NCBI RefSeq assembly: GCF_029873635.1
Contig: NC_080422.1
Location: 11,191,764-11,255,763, forward strand
From: Malania oleifera
Taxonomy: Eukaryota > Streptophyta > Magnoliopsida > Santalales > Ximeniaceae
Direction: 5' to 3'
DNA length: 64,000 nt
How positions within the stretch are numbered: position 1 is the first letter of the stretch; each line of letters starts with the position of its first letter. Shown here in pieces: positions 48,101 to 57,710 of the stretch. Made by a program: the position numbers and the translations under genes. Below the pieces are notes generated by a model, which saw only the letters and a program-made list of their open reading frames with translations, did no database searches and had not been told where the DNA came from.

Positions 48101-48313
48101 GAGGCTCTGAACGAAAGGCTTAATAATCAGGGATTCATGACTTTCCCCCCTCCACAATCCACCAGAAGCTCACAGCCCAATACACTGAGAGCCACTCCTC
48201 GTCCATACTCCCTTCAAAATGGAAGCGCTAGTGCTCGGCAGTCTACCAGTGCCATCGCTTCCCCGGCAAAATCTGTAGTGTCCAAAATCATGGACCTGAT
48301 GTTTGGGGTTTAA
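25583..48313 (+). CDS. NUP35: Nuclear pore complex protein NUP35 (MPPN family), three exons
   Basis: Spliced gene: 25,583-26,157, 46,581-46,692 and 48,005-48,313. Junctions are GG|GTACCC...TTCCAG|AT (phase 2) and CAG|GTAACT...GGTGCAG|AA (phase 0). The joined frame is 331 codons plus TAA, close to plant NUP35 length as I recall it. NUP35 (Nup53/MPPN) is a scaffold nucleoporin of the inner ring that ties the pore to the nuclear membrane. The N-terminal half is Ser/Pro-rich and disordered, with an N-terminal '[20 protein letters not shown]' motif. An RRM-like MPPN domain (about 185-265) starts at 'EWVTVYGF' and includes '[17 protein letters not shown]' and 'NWMHILYQ'. The C-terminal '[10 protein letters not shown]' fits the membrane-binding amphipathic helix. 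No coding break is seen. Intron 1 is 20,423 bp and full of transposons; intron 2 is 1,312 bp. Confidence 0.93.
26921..27790 (-). mobile_element. RTE-type LINE fragment
   Basis: Starts with CAACAACAACAAACC and a 'ctaggtagggttggctacgtg' block, the reverse complement of the TTG-repeat 3' end of plant RTE LINEs, so the element's 3' end is on the left. The rest follows the reverse transcriptase/3' part with heavy decay and deletions. The region near 27,740-27,770 (minus strand) keeps a trace of the RT region. No target duplication was identified. Short open frames here are not genes. Confidence 0.65.
28046..28215 (+). mobile_element. Left LTR of the palindromic copia derivative
   Basis: 170 bp, opening TGTTTTGG and closing GATTTCA. 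It is followed at once by the primer-binding site TGGTATCAGAG (28,216-28,226), so it is a plus-strand 5' LTR. Its inverted partner is 29,740-29,909. Confidence 0.85.
28252..28533 (+). pseudogene. Copia gag N-terminus, plus-strand arm
   Basis: First 93 codons of a copia gag, with '[20 protein letters not shown]' and 'KGKLDYL', typical of the N-terminal domain that precedes UBN2. The frame runs into the inverted junction at about 28,530 and ends. The same protein start is encoded in inverted orientation at 29,703-29,440, about 85-90% alike by eye. Confidence 0.85.
28534..29703 (-). pseudogene. Copia gag-protease, minus-strand arm
   Basis: From the start codon at 29,703 leftwards: gag N-terminal domain, UBN2 region ('[14 protein letters not shown]'), a CCHC-like knuckle near 28,840, and a protease '[14 protein letters not shown]' (about 28,542-28,583). 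Several stops and shifts interrupt it. Immediately after the protease active site the sequence turns into the reverse complement of gag from the opposite arm. Integrase and reverse transcriptase are absent. Confidence 0.8.
29740..29909 (-). mobile_element. Right LTR of the palindromic copia derivative
   Basis: 170 bp, reverse complement of 28,046-28,215 with scattered differences. It is preceded on its inner side by a minus-strand primer-binding site, TGGTATCAGAGC (29,728-29,739). Flanks ATGAG (left) and CTTAG (right) do not form a target duplication. Confidence 0.85.
30000..30450 (+). repeat. 212-bp tandem duplication
   Basis: Two head-to-tail copies. 'aggaaaaca.aggcagt.gct' occurs at 30,069 and 30,281, and 'accgtaag.tagcccctctt' at 30,150 and 30,362, both 212 bases apart. 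Copies differ by about one base in ten. Nothing coding is seen. A GA-rich purine stretch follows at 30,565-30,710. Confidence 0.85.
30860..32690 (+). pseudogene. L1-type LINE fragment: RT C-terminus and zf-RVT
   Basis: Plus-strand traces of an L1 ORF2 3' half in several frames. These are 'PLTYLGVRG' (about 30,870), then '[20 protein letters not shown]' and 'LSSIPLYF' (30,940-31,040), '[18 protein letters not shown]' (about 31,790), and a zf-RVT region with an 'IWKAEAPPK' start (about 32,320), '[20 protein letters not shown]' and 'LLHCER' (to about 32,510). An A/T-rich stretch of roughly 450 bp (31,216-31,700) interrupts it. The 3' end lies near the T/A-rich tract at 32,670-32,690. It has stops and shifts throughout. 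Confidence 0.8.
31216..31700. mobile_element. Possible small non-autonomous insertion inside the L1 fragment
   Basis: A/T-rich, non-coding, and absent from the expected L1 protein alignment. It starts 'ggcgcgtttggtaaaatt', a type of start often seen on plant MITEs. Matching terminal inverted repeats and a target duplication could not be shown. Confidence 0.35.
32838..33283 (-). pseudogene. hAT-type transposase C-terminal part (left of the gypsy insertion)
   Basis: Minus-strand traces '[12 protein letters not shown]' and '[17 protein letters not shown]' (about 33,150-33,050) belong to the region before the dimerisation domain of the DUF4371/TTF-type hAT-related transposases. The reading is continuous with 42,354 onwards once the gypsy element and one TTTTA copy are taken out. 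The hAT dimerisation domain itself is very decayed, and no left terminal repeat was found. Confidence 0.7.
33284..35276 (-). repeat. 3' LTR of the complete gypsy element
   Basis: 1,993 bp. Compared by eye with the other LTR, I found no substitution outside the (GA)n tracts (34,984-35,105) and the poly-T (about 35,241-35,260), where lengths differ. The small open frames inside are the same in both LTRs and are not genes. Confidence 0.95.
35277..35290 (-). other. Polypurine tract of the complete gypsy element
   Basis: Reads AAGGAGGGGAGATT on the minus strand, directly against the 3' LTR. This is the plus-strand primer site for reverse transcription. Confidence 0.85.
35515..39108 (-). pseudogene. 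Gypsy pol: zinc knuckle, protease, RT, RNase H, integrase, chromodomain-like tail
   Basis: Same frame as gag. From 39,108: a CCHC knuckle (residues 6-19); a protease whose catalytic DSG reads FYSGATHSF (Tyr at residue 83, codon 38,862-38,860); RT (roughly 270-450) with 'FIDDILVY'; RNase H with '[13 protein letters not shown]' and '[10 protein letters not shown]'; and integrase with an H2C2 finger ('[10 protein letters not shown]' to 'CLTCQQ') and 'MDFVTGLP'. An in-frame TGA follows 'HGQNAI' at 36,511-36,513. The second element in this window has Trp there (NAIWVIVDR). The frame resumes (36,495-35,515) with 'SDRDPRF', 'ERTIQ' and a chromodomain-like '[16 protein letters not shown]' tail. This domain order marks a Tekay/Del-type chromovirus. 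The copy could not make its own functional protease. Confidence 0.93.
39115..39966 (-). CDS. Gypsy gag
   Basis: 283 codons from ATG (39,966) to an in-frame TAG (39,115-39,117). It forms the capsid-like particle that packages element RNA. Retrotrans_gag features: '[17 protein letters not shown]', 'LAGEAERWW', '[11 protein letters not shown]' and '[18 protein letters not shown]'. A basic linker then leads to '[11 protein letters not shown]', the first half of a nucleocapsid finger. The stop falls inside the finger region, and pol continues beyond it in the same frame. Either read-through or (more likely) a nonsense change at a sense codon explains this. Confidence 0.9.
   Translation of the reverse strand: MESRDITANIGGSSSEGAGPEAGNDSTSVLREFAQQLMAEVVRTNRGQDRPMTELGCSIEQFTRLKPSAFVGGTDPVRAENWIQEIEKILGVLNCTEKQKVTFATFKLAGEAERWWGSVKQMEEHRPIPIVLTWARFKELFFERYFPATMRNAKMEEFMNLTQGSLTVQQYAAKFQELSRFAPFVIPNEAKKAWKFQRGLRSEIRKQTAILQLQDFATLVDKATVAEEYLLEDAEVQVTKKRPAPPNYSSGAGQSKWKKNSGGTSQNAASVPHCSLCGKKHQG
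39967..40371 (-). other. Gypsy leader with tRNA-iMet primer-binding site
   Basis: Untranslated leader of the complete element. TGGTATCAGAGC on the minus strand is at 40,358-40,369, two bases from the 5' LTR. Confidence 0.9.
40372..42353 (-). repeat. 5' LTR of the complete gypsy element
   Basis: 1,982 bp, 11 shorter than its partner because of microsatellite length (GA tracts at 42,074-42,190, poly-T near 42,318-42,340). It should hold the element's promoter, read leftwards. Confidence 0.95.
42354..43930 (-). pseudogene. hAT-type (TTF zinc finger/DUF4371) transposase N-terminal part
   Basis: Minus-strand frames in order. 43,649-43,404 is a TTF-type finger region ('[20 protein letters not shown]'). 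43,407-43,207 follows with '[20 protein letters not shown]' and a decayed DUF4371 start. 42,912-42,484 has '[20 protein letters not shown]' and '[15 protein letters not shown]', characteristic of zinc-finger MYM-like/hAT-related transposases. Stops separate the blocks. The gene is further cut by the gypsy element at 42,354; its 3' part is at 33,283-32,838. It is no longer functional. Confidence 0.85.
43931..45156 (-). other. 5' untranslated part of the hAT-type element
   Basis: Lies between the transposase start region and the terminal repeat. A GC-rich island (44,630-44,950) gives open frames on both strands, with Ser/Pro/His-rich or Trp/Leu-rich composition and no domain. I do not call them genes. 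Confidence 0.5.
45157..45170 (-). other. Probable right terminal inverted repeat of the hAT-type element
   Basis: CAGGGGAGGATCCA on the minus strand resembles the CAGGGGCGGATC ends I associate with TTF-type hAT-related plant elements. The 8 bases outside it are ACTCCAAC. No matching left end with CAGGGG was found, so the left terminus is probably lost. Confidence 0.55.
46581..46692 (+). CDS. NUP35: NUP35 exon 2
   Basis: 112 bp between TTCCAG and GTAACT. It completes Gly-192 from exon 1 and encodes the first part of the RRM-like MPPN domain ([10 protein letters not shown] to WMHILYQ). It enters in phase 2 and leaves in phase 0. Confidence 0.92.
48005..48313 (+). CDS. NUP35: NUP35 exon 3 and stop
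   Basis: 102 codons plus TAA. It starts '[13 protein letters not shown]', ends the MPPN fold at '[20 protein letters not shown]', and closes with a Ser-rich linker and the C-terminal helix. About 450 bp of 3' untranslated DNA probably follows, but no clear poly(A) signal was chosen. Confidence 0.93.
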   Translation, partial: NQYDAQKALRKNGMQINGVLIIGVKPLDPMQREALNERLNNQGFMTFPPPQSTRSSQPNTLRATPRPYSLQNGSASARQSTSAIASPAKSVVSKIMDLMFGV

Positions 48314-48861
48314 TGAGTTATCTATAACTGTTTTGTATTTCACCCCCCTTGCTTCTATACCCTCTTTGCCCACCTTTCTTAGCCTGCTTGCCATTTCCCC
48401 TTCCCAACAAAAGACACTAAAATTCAATGTACAGCTGATGGTTTCAGACTTTGAGCTGTTGCATTTTCTCTCCTCCCCACATAAATGAATAGGTGATAGA
48501 AACGAATTGTGGAATGGTATTCGGCCATGTGCTGGGCAGGATTCACGGGCATGCCTTTTTCAGGTCTATAGGCTTTGCCTATGTTGACAAACTATGCAAT
48601 TTCATGGCTCTAGCTATCCATTGTACTATTTTATTTTAGCAGTATTTTAATAGGTTGGCCTGGCATTGGCTCAGCTCGATCTTGCATGTTGTCTCATTGG
48701 CTGTTGGGTATATTTTGGAGTAATGGGGAGTTGGATATTTAATATTTTTTGATTAGTTATATACTCATGGTTTGTCAATGATGTAGTTAGCAGACTTCCA
48801 GAATAATGAGAAATAGTGTTCATCTGAAATTACTCTTATGTATATATTAGTAGAATCTAGA

Positions 48862-49450
48862 GGTTTTAGGATAAGTAGAAATAAAATAGAATATATGAAA
48901 TGTAGTTTTAGTAATGATAGGAGTAATATTAGAAATAAAGTTAAAATTGATGATGAAAAAATAAATAGTATTTGTAGATTTTGATACGTTGGATCTATTA
49001 TGTAAGTTGAAAGAGAAATTGAAAATGATGTAATGTATAGAGTTAAGGCAGGTTGGGTAAATGAAAAAGTGTTTCAAGTGTACTATGTGATCGTAAATTA
49101 TCTTTAAAATTGAAAGGGAAGTTTTATAAAACAGTTATAAGATTAGTTATGTTATATGGATCGGAATGTTGGGTAATAAAGAAATGTAATATTTAAAAAA
49201 TAAAAGTTATCGAGATGAGAATGTTTAAATGGATGAGTGATATAACATTGAAAAATAAATTAAGAAATGAACATATTCATGGTAAGTTAGGTGTAGTTCC
49301 TATAAAAGATAAGATAAGGGAGAGATGATTCAGATGATATGGACACTTGTAATGTAGGTTTTATAGTGCACCTGTGAGAAAGAGTGATTAAGTTATTGTA
49401 GGAGGCAATAAAAAAGTAAGGATAGATCTAAAATAATTTGGGAGAAGATA
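48862..49450 (+). pseudogene. RTE-type LINE reverse transcriptase remnant
   Basis: Plus-strand reading in several frames recovers the C-terminal RT region and tail of plant RTE elements: 'RSNIRNKVKIDDEKINSICRF', 'VGSIM', 'VKAGWVNEKVFQVYYVI', 'GSFIKQL' and 'ECLNG'. It has many stops. It is in the opposite orientation to the RTE fragment in NUP35 intron 1. The minus-strand open frame inside (49,077-48,847) is a shadow. Confidence 0.75.
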
Positions 49451-49795
49451 ATAAGTAAGAATTTAATATTCTTAAATCTGTCAAAAGAAATGATTTATCA
49501 TTACATAAATTGACGGAAAATAATTTAGTGATTTCATTTTGTGAGATTAAGGTTTGTTTTTATTGTTGGAGATAAATGTTTATACTTCATGCTCTAAAAT
49601 TTGAATTCTTTAAGATAGTCAGGGATGTCAAATCATGAAGAAAAAGGACCCACCTGATTAATTAATTGACTATCTTGATTGACGTTACTTTTGGCCTATT
49701 CATTCCAATTGGGTCTGTGCTTAGAAATATTTGAGGGAAAGGAAAAGAATTGATGAAGGATTTTATTTTGACATGTGTGATTATCTAAGAAAGTG

Positions 49796-49838
<43 letters not shown>

Positions 49839-50460
49839 CTCAATAAAAATGTTTATTTTATATGCTATTTATGTTTAATTTTTTTTAAAAAATATTACAT
49901 ATATTATAATAAATTTTTATTTTTTATTATATTTGATATAGAAAAATAATATAATAGAATATTAGTTTTTTTTAATTTTCTTTTCATTTCTCTTCCTCGA
50001 TTTGTACCCTCAATATTTTTATGTCATTCTCACATGAATTAAATGTAAAAAATAAAATAAAATATTATGTCAAAGACTTGTTTGTTTAAAAATTTTTACT
50101 TGAGAATTATTTATAAATTTGAAAAGGTTTTAAATTATATACAATTTTTAAGAACCATCTTCAATCAAAATGGATTTAAAATAAATAATAAAGCCACTTA
50201 CAAATATTATTATTTTCCAATTGTTATTTATAGTAAAATTTTTCTTAAAAAAAAACTCTTGAACTATAATAATTAAGTAAAATTATTAAATATTTAAAAT
50301 ATATTATTAAATATTTAAATTTATATTAAAATTTTAATTATTGTTTTAAAAGTGTAAAATTTTTAAAAAAAGTATTAAAGAATTTTTAAAAAGTAATGAA
50401 AAAAAATAACAAATACTATTTTAGTTTTATACTTTTATCTAATTAATTAATAGAATAAAA
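49451..50460. other. AT-rich spacer with (TA)n tract
   Basis: Contains an uninterrupted (TA)n of about 36 bp (49,798-49,833) and long A/T stretches. Nothing else is recognised. Confidence 0.6.
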
Positions 50461-50756
50461 TAGAGGGTGCGCAATACTCAGAAAGCGTACTTTAGCAAAG
50501 CAGAAGGGTGAGGGAAATGTGCGCCTGTGGGGGTACCAGAGGCTAGAGCTGAAGCGGAAACCGGGAGTACCAATTCCAGCATACTGTTGAGTCACGGCCA
50601 CCGCTTTTCGCCATTTTCCCCCACTCAGTTTCCTCCGCGTGTCGTTCCGTCACAGACAGGCCCGTCATGCAAACAATTTCCCCCGTACCATTTTAACCGC
50701 GCTCCGTTCACGTCGACCCTGGTTTCAGACACAAGCAGAGGAGAGAGAGAGAGAGA
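50461..50756 (+). promoter_or_regulatory. CASP-like gene 5' region
   Basis: An abrupt change from A/T-rich to mixed, CT/CC-rich DNA marks the probable promoter and leader. A (GA)n run (50,739-50,756) ends directly at the start codon. No TATA box or transcription start could be fixed. Confidence 0.5.
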
Positions 50757-53384
50757 ATGAATGGCCGGAAAATGCTGCCGGCAGATGTGGAGGTACAGCA
50801 GCAGGAAGTGAAGGTGGCGGCGGAGACGGCGACAATGAGTGGACCACTGGTGGCAGGGAGGCCATCTGGCCGGAGGAATGTCGGCTGTAATATGGACGTC
50901 TCGCATGTCGTTCTCCGGCTGGCCTGTCTGCTGACTTCTGTGACAGCGGTGTCGCTCATGACCACGGCAAAGCAAGCTGCCGCCATCTCCTTCTATGGCT
51001 TCCACCTCCCAGTGTACTCCAAGTGGTCCTTCTCAGACTCCTACGAGTATGCCCCCGAAACCAACTCAAACGCTCTTTTGTTTCTCTGTGTATATACTAT
51101 GTATACCCCCTGCCCGATTTTTTTCCTAGTTAACGGAAAATATCCAGAAGAATGAAAACCGTTAGTATATTGAACTCCGTAGTCTAATACTCTAGAAAAT
51201 CATTATTATAACTTTTTTCAGCGCATATTACAACAAATTAGTGCGGTTATGGGGTATTCTGATGAAAGTCTAGTGCTAATTTAATTTTTATTGACCTTAA
51301 TTTCTGCTGGTTTTGATTCGCTCGGTTATGTCTGTAACGGAGTACTGGGTATCCTCTATTTCTACGCTTGCAGTGCAGTAGCCATGGAAGTTTAACTCCC
51401 AAACTAAATAACATTTTATCATGTGAATAATTTAGGTAGAAAGGTTTTATTCCTTCTCTGGCTATTTCCGCTCTTTGTGCCGTAGAAGGAAGGTAATCTA
51501 CTCATCTTGGCTTTTCAATGCCCTGAATGATGAGTAGGGCGCTTTTAATCTAAAATTGGGTGTGTCCAAATTAATGGTGTTTGTGAACACAGACCCAAAC
51601 AACATCAGTACCAATAGGTTTGGGGCAATGGAACTTCAGAAGGGTATATGGGTCAGTTTCCCATTAGTTAGGTAGAGCTCATTTGATCAGTGTGATTAAC
51701 AGATCACTGATTCTTGTTCCAACTAGTTCGCAGAAATTTTGTTCCATGAGAAATGGTGTTTTTGAGGGGAATGTATTTTGAATGACTAGAAGTTGTTGAA
51801 TTTGGGCTGCACAGGTATCTGGTTGGAGTTTCGGTCGCTGTTGCAGCTCACTCCGTGCTGCAATTGCTTATTTGTGCGTGGAAGTTGCTGAGAAAGTCTC
51901 CAGTCATTCCATCCCGGAATCATGCCTGGCTTGTCTTTGCTGGGGATCAGGTGAAGCTCTGCCTTATTCTTCAGATTTTGCAAGAGTTGATACTTTAATG
52001 TGTGCACACCCCTTTCCCCTTAGCTCTGAGTTTGTTAAAATTTCTTGCAGATCATAATATATAGGTGTGAGTCATCAGTCATGCATGTCTAAGAATGTGA
52101 ATTGATGTACATAACCGTGCATCATGGTCACCCATCCCTTGTACCTTTTAGTTATGATAGTGTAAAAACAACTTATAATTATTACTGATAAGAAGTTATA
52201 AGTGCTCTTATAATGGCATCCATTAGAGTTCCAATTTTTTTTTTTTTTCAAATCAAGAAGGGGAGTGCATCTCTGCTATTGATGATGATAAGGAGTGTAT
52301 CCATGAAGGGAATTTTATTTTCTGTGGATGCAAAGACCAAATGTTGAATGCTGATTTTTTTATCATCATTTCTGGATATTTACTCCCCTGATATCAACTC
52401 CCCTGATATCAATTGCAGGTTAATTGTATTTTCAAGATGATGTAATTTGTGAGGCTTTCATCCAATTGATTGGCAGCTTAAATTTAGTTAACTTCTGATC
52501 TAATGCTTTGGCAATTGAAGTACAAGTTGTTTACCTGTAAACTGTGCTCTAGTGTTTTACTGTGATCATTTGAACAAATAGGCTTATGGGGAAAAAGGGA
52601 GCAAGGGTTTGTTTTCAAGTTGTGTGCTTCACGTGCTGCTAGCGTCAGTCAGAGCAGAATTGACAGATGCTAGCACTCTTCAGTCTCCTCTTGATGACAC
52701 AGAAGCTCAACTTATATCAGGGATAAGCGTCCCTTTAGCTGGCATAATGTCAGACAACACTTCGACCTATGTTGAAACTTGAACATGAATTTCTTACTTC
52801 TCAATGACAATGATATTTTCTTGTTTGAGCAAGGAGTGAGAAGTTCATAGATCATGCTTATCTATTACAATAATATCATGCCATGTGATAATGCTTCTAT
52901 TCTCACCAAATCCTGCCATGCAACTGAACTGAAATATTTAGTTATTTCCCATTTAAGGGTGGGGATTGTGATGTACAATGAATTGAGTAGATGAATGTTC
53001 AGATTAGTTTCAATTTTTATTAACTTATTTAAAGTTTCCATATTGGTCTGTGTATCTATACCAAGGGCACAACCTAGGTTTGGTGGCTAGAGGACACAGA
53101 AACTACATTTTACTTGTAGCTGTTTGGTGATTTACATGGGGGCTGGCTGATTATTGGTCTTATTGCAGGTCTTTGCATATGCAATGATGAGTGCTGGGTC
53201 AGCTGCATCGGGAGTTTCGAACCTGAACCGCACAGGAATCAGACACACAGTTCTACCAAATTTCTGTAAGCCCTTGTTGAACTTTTGCGACCGGGTTGCT
53301 GCCTCCATAGCCTTCACTTTCTTCGGCTGCTTCTTGCTTGCCACGTCTGCCATTCTCAATGTAGTTTGGCTGTCCAAGTCCTAA
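50757..53384 (+). CDS. CASP-like membrane protein (CASPL, UPF0497/DUF588), three exons
   Basis: Exons 50,757-51,046, 51,815-51,950 and 53,169-53,384. Junctions are TACGA|GTATGC...GCACAG|G (phase 2) and GATCAG|GTGAAG...TTGCAG|GT (phase 0). The join gives 213 residues, a normal CASPL length. CASP-like proteins are plant four-helix plasma-membrane proteins related to the Casparian-strip scaffold CASPs. Helices lie near 50-70, 97-118, 133-155 and 185-208, with both ends cytosolic. The family's conserved Arg in helix 1 (R54) and Asp in helix 3 (D141) are present. The 46-residue N-terminus is hydrophilic; a later Met at 27 is an alternative start. Extracellular loop 2 carries 'LNRTGIRHT', a possible N-glycosylation site. 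The subgroup was not assigned. Introns are 768 and 1,218 bp. Confidence 0.92.
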
Positions 53385-54429
53385 TTAAATTTCCTTCATT
53401 GGTTCTCTACACCCTTGGGGCTATTCTTACTTGGGTATGAGAATCCTAGGGGTAACCTGCAGCTACACTTTTGTTACCTGAGATGGGTAATGGTGAACCT
53501 TGGGGGTTGGACACCTTCTGATCAGTGGCCTTTTCTAAAGGTTGGAATGGCCTCTCATCCTTTTGCGACGGAATGTGTTATAGTTTGATCAGCGTAGTTG
53601 GTTTGGCATGATAAGATGGAGAATGACCTTGGTTGTAGCAGGAAGTGAACAATTGATCTTGAATTATGTTGACAATGTGTATGTTTTTCAATCTTAAATG
53701 CACCATAGAGTTCTTATATATTTATTCTTTGCTCTTGCTATTGTTCATTGCTATACAGTCTAAGATCTTAATATATTTTTTACAAAGTGCATTGAGAGAG
53801 AGAGTATTTCAAACCTTACTTTGCCAGTAAGAGTACCGTTTTTGGTAATGGGTAAGTAATGCCACTATTACTTATTTTGAAATTGACTTTGAGTTGCTGT
53901 TTGAGATAGGCAAACAACATCTTCAATCTTAAGAATTAACTTTTGGGTCAATTAATTCGAAAGAGTGCAATTCATTTTTCATTTGAATCTAAACCACTAT
54001 TTGATATGTTTGGATAAAATGAGCTAAAAGTGAAATGAAATGAAAAAATTTATGATAAATATGTAAAAATCTAAGGTAAATTTTCGTTAAAATTCTTTTT
54101 GCTGTTCTGCATCAAATAAATTATAAAAGCATTAATTAGAAGTCTTCCCAATCTAAAATGAAAGGAATGGAAACTTGAGAAGGTTAAGAATTGAAGCTAA
54201 TAATGCTATTAGGAGAGGTGGGGAGTAGGAATATAGAAAGAGATATATAATGGAATTTCATGGAAATACAAATTTTATTGTCATAATCTATTATCATTTA
54301 TCTCTATCAATCAATAAATCAATTGCACGTATGAAAAATATTTATTAATCTAAAATACAATTAAAATAATAGCTCACAAAGTTGAAAATATTTTTTTTAA
54401 ATAGACTAAGTAATTCTTTTTACATCTTT
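53385..54429. other. CASP-like 3' region and AT-rich spacer
   Basis: 3' untranslated DNA probably runs to about 53,700-53,790. Beyond it A/T-rich DNA continues to the copia LTR with no recognisable feature. Confidence 0.5.
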
Positions 54430-54965
54430 TAGGGTTTACCTTCAATGTGAAGGGTAAAAATTATAGGGCCTATGAGACCCAATAAAAAACTCCACTATAA
54501 TTGAAGGGCAAGTTTACAACAGCTCAAACATCACAAAATACTAAAAAATTTGGAGCAAAAATAGGTTCCCAAATATATATATATATAAGAGTTATAAATA
54601 AAAAGTAAGGAGTTTGCAAGAGATCATCCAAAAAGCATTTACTATTCCGGCCACAAAACTTGGGTCTCTAGAACTCCAAAATAGATCTCCACCATTCAGA
54701 TTGAAGGACGACGCGTCTTGAACATGTTGTCAAAGTTTCAGCAAAATCATATCACAAATTACTCTCTGATTGACCGCTTGCTCAAAATTGGTCTAACTGA
54801 AGTTCTGCAACTCCTCTCTATTTCAAAACTATCGCACTATTCTATCTCTCATTTCATTCTCTCCAACATTGCATAAATCTTGTAAATGGTCAACCCTAAT
54901 GGGCTTTAAAAAAATAAATAAAACTTGAGCCCTTTTTTTAAAAAATTTTTTGGCTAGACTTAACA
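54430..54965 (-). mobile_element. Copia 3' LTR, left end uncertain
   Basis: The right end is fixed: ...AGACTTAACA at 54,965, followed by a polypurine tract on the minus strand (AGAGGGGGAGATT, 54,966-54,978). The left end is placed only roughly by a change in composition near 54,430. Confidence 0.6.
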
Positions 54966-57710
54966 AATCTCCCCCTCTAACCCATGAGAGGAATGAGTAC
55001 TTCAACAAGCTTATCACCAAAATTGATGTCGATTGTCCTAGCACACAGCCCAATTTTCTCATGAGGCATAATCTTTGTCATCATATTAGCAACATTTTCA
55101 CTAGTGTGAATCTTTTCAAGTTCAAGCAACTTAGAGTTAAAAACATCTCAAATCCAATGATATATATCTCACATCAATATGCTTTGATCTACCATGAAAG
55201 GTTGGATTCTTACCAAGATGAATAACACTTTGATTATCAGAAAATAACACATATCTCTTTTGAGTGAACCCAAGTTCATGCACAAAACTTCATCCATAGT
55301 AACTCTTTGCATGCCTCAGTAGCTGCAATGAACTTAGCTTTTGTGGTAGACAAAGCAACACATTTCTACAACATGGACACAACTCCCTTTGCAAAGGTTA
55401 ATCAAATAGTCTGAAGTAGATTTCCTTAAGTCCATATCCCCATCCACGTATGAATTTGTATAGCCAGCAAGCGCAAGTTTTCCAGACCTAAAACAAAGTT
55501 TCAAATCAGTAGTGCCACGGAAATATCTTATAATCCACTTCACAGCATTTCAATGCTCTCTATCCAGATTAGAGAGAAACTGACTAAGTATACCAACTTC
55601 CTGAGCTAAATTTGGCCTCGTGCAAACCATAACATATATTAAGCTTCTAACTGCAAATGCATAAGGAATACGTTGCATGTCTATTTTCTCTTTTTTACTA
55701 TAAGGAGACTATTTACTGCTTAACCTAAAGTCTGTAGCAAGAGGTGTGCTCACCACTTTAGCATTTTCCATGCAAATTTGTTGAAGTACCTTCTCAATGT
55801 ACTTTTCCTAAGATAGCCACAATTTCTTATTCTTTCGTTACAAGTGATCCCAATCCCAATGATTTGATTTGCTGGTCCTAAAGCTTTCATTACAAAAGAT
55901 TTAAAAAGCTCCTTTTTCAACCTGTCAATATGAGAAGAACTGTAACCAACAATAAGCGCATCATTAACATAAAGCAACAAAATAATAAAGTTATCATTAG
56001 AAATTTTTTTAACAAATACACCATGATCGGAGGTAGTCTTCTTGTAGCCTTGTTGTATTAGAATGGACTCAAACTTCTTATATTGTTGTGTAGGATCTTG
56101 TTTTAGGCCATACAAGCTCTTCTTTAGTCTACAAGCATAATTCTCTTTTCTTTTCACCTTAAAACCCTTAGGCTACTCGATATAAATTTGCTCCTCCAAA
56201 TCACCATGGAAGAAAGTAGTCTTCACATCCATTTGCTTAACCTTTAAATCAATACTAGCTGTCAAGCCCAAAACAACATGGATTGAAGACATCTTCACTA
56301 CTGGTGAGAAGATCTCCTTAAAATCATTCCTTTCTTCTGACTGAAGCTTTTGACAACTAATCTGGCTTTGTATCGTGGTTGTGAAGTATTCTCTTCATGT
56401 TTTACCCTATAAACCCATTGATTCTTCAATGCTTTTCTATCTTGGGGTAACTTGACAAGATCAAATATATGATTGTCATGTAGATACTTCATTTCACTTT
56501 TCATTGTTTCAAGTCATTCTTCTTTTTTTTTTTTGCTTTTCGTAACCTCTTCGTAGTAATCAAGTTCTCCCTCATCAGTCAAAAGTACATACTCACTAGA
56601 TGGGTACCTAATAGAGGGTGTTTTGTCTCTAGCAGACCTTCTAAGTGGAGCTGTAGGCTATTCAATAGTTGGTTCTGATTGATCATCAACAGTCTCATAC
56701 ATAGGAGCATCATTCCTATTTACAACTTCATGATCTTCCTCAACATGATTATTCTGAACATTTGCCTTTGCGTTATCCTGATTACCAATCTCAGCCGCAT
56801 TAGAAAAATCTGTAGTAGGAGGTGAATTCAAGTTAAACAAGTCATCACTACCCTGAGACTTTTGAATTCTCTGTCTTGTCAATATCTTTAATGGTTTGAT
56901 CCTCCATGAAGACCACATCACCACTTCTAACAAGTTTTTTCCCTATTGGATCCTAAAACCTATAGCCAAATTCATCTTGACTATACCTAATGAAGATACA
57001 TTGTCTTGTCTTGACGTCTAACTTAGATCTTTCATCCTTAGGCATATGTACAAAAGTTTTGCAGCCAAATACACGCAAGTAGTCATAGGACCACAATATT
57101 CATCAGCATTATCTATGTGAATACATTTAAGCTTCTTTCCTATTTCTCTCTCAACTGAAGCCTAAAAAACTTTAAACACATTAAGCACCTGATCCTTGGA
57201 TTTTAAAGCATAAACTTAAAGTTTCCTTGAATGGTCATCAATAAAAGTAACAAAATAAAGTGTACCACAACATGTCCTTACCTTCATTGGACCGCAAACA
57301 TCTGAGTGTATCAATTCAAGTAACTCTATTTTTATGGAAGGAATATGGTTCCTGAAAGAACCCTATTATGCTTCCCAGCCAAGCGTGTTTATTTTTTAGC
57401 TTTGCACATTTCAACCCTGACAATAAATTATTCTTGGTCAAATAGTTAAGTCCTTTTTAACTAATGTGACTAAGCTTCTTGTGTCATAGATCTAATGAGT
57501 TGTCACTATCAACCACATTCACATAATTTACACAAATAGAAGCATTCATCAAGTAAAAATTAGAAAATTTATTACCTCGAACGACAACTAGATTGCCTCT
57601 AGTAAGTCTTCATTGTCTATCGCCAAAGAAATTCCAAGAGCCATTTGTTAGCCTTGGTGGCTATACTATCATGGTTTATATGTTTTGATGATATTAACCT
57701 ATATGTCGTT
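54966..57710 (-). pseudogene. Ty1/copia pol: pre-integrase, integrase, RT, RNase H, decayed
   Basis: Minus-strand order from the right. A GAG-pre-integrase trace ends near 57,370. The integrase core ('IHSDVCGPMKVRTCCGTLYF' about 57,280, 'FVTFIDDHSRKL' about 57,230) comes next. A linker (56,933-56,658) follows, and RT starts with 'QWVYRVKHEENTSQPRYKAR' (56,430-56,370). The RT core (56,157-55,750) has 'CRLKKSLYGLKQDP' and 'LLLYVNDALIVG'. The RNase H start (55,543-55,334) has 'KWIIRYFRGTTDL'. In the RT core the usual YVDD is YVND, so a catalytic Asp is lost. Stops occur between blocks. Gag, protease and the 5' LTR are missing because LTR H begins at 57,711. Confidence 0.88.

Noticed and set aside
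50625-51005. Minus-strand open frames of 126 and 92 residues opposite the CASP-like exon 1
   Set aside because: Shadows of a GC-rich coding exon whose plus-strand product and splice sites are clear.
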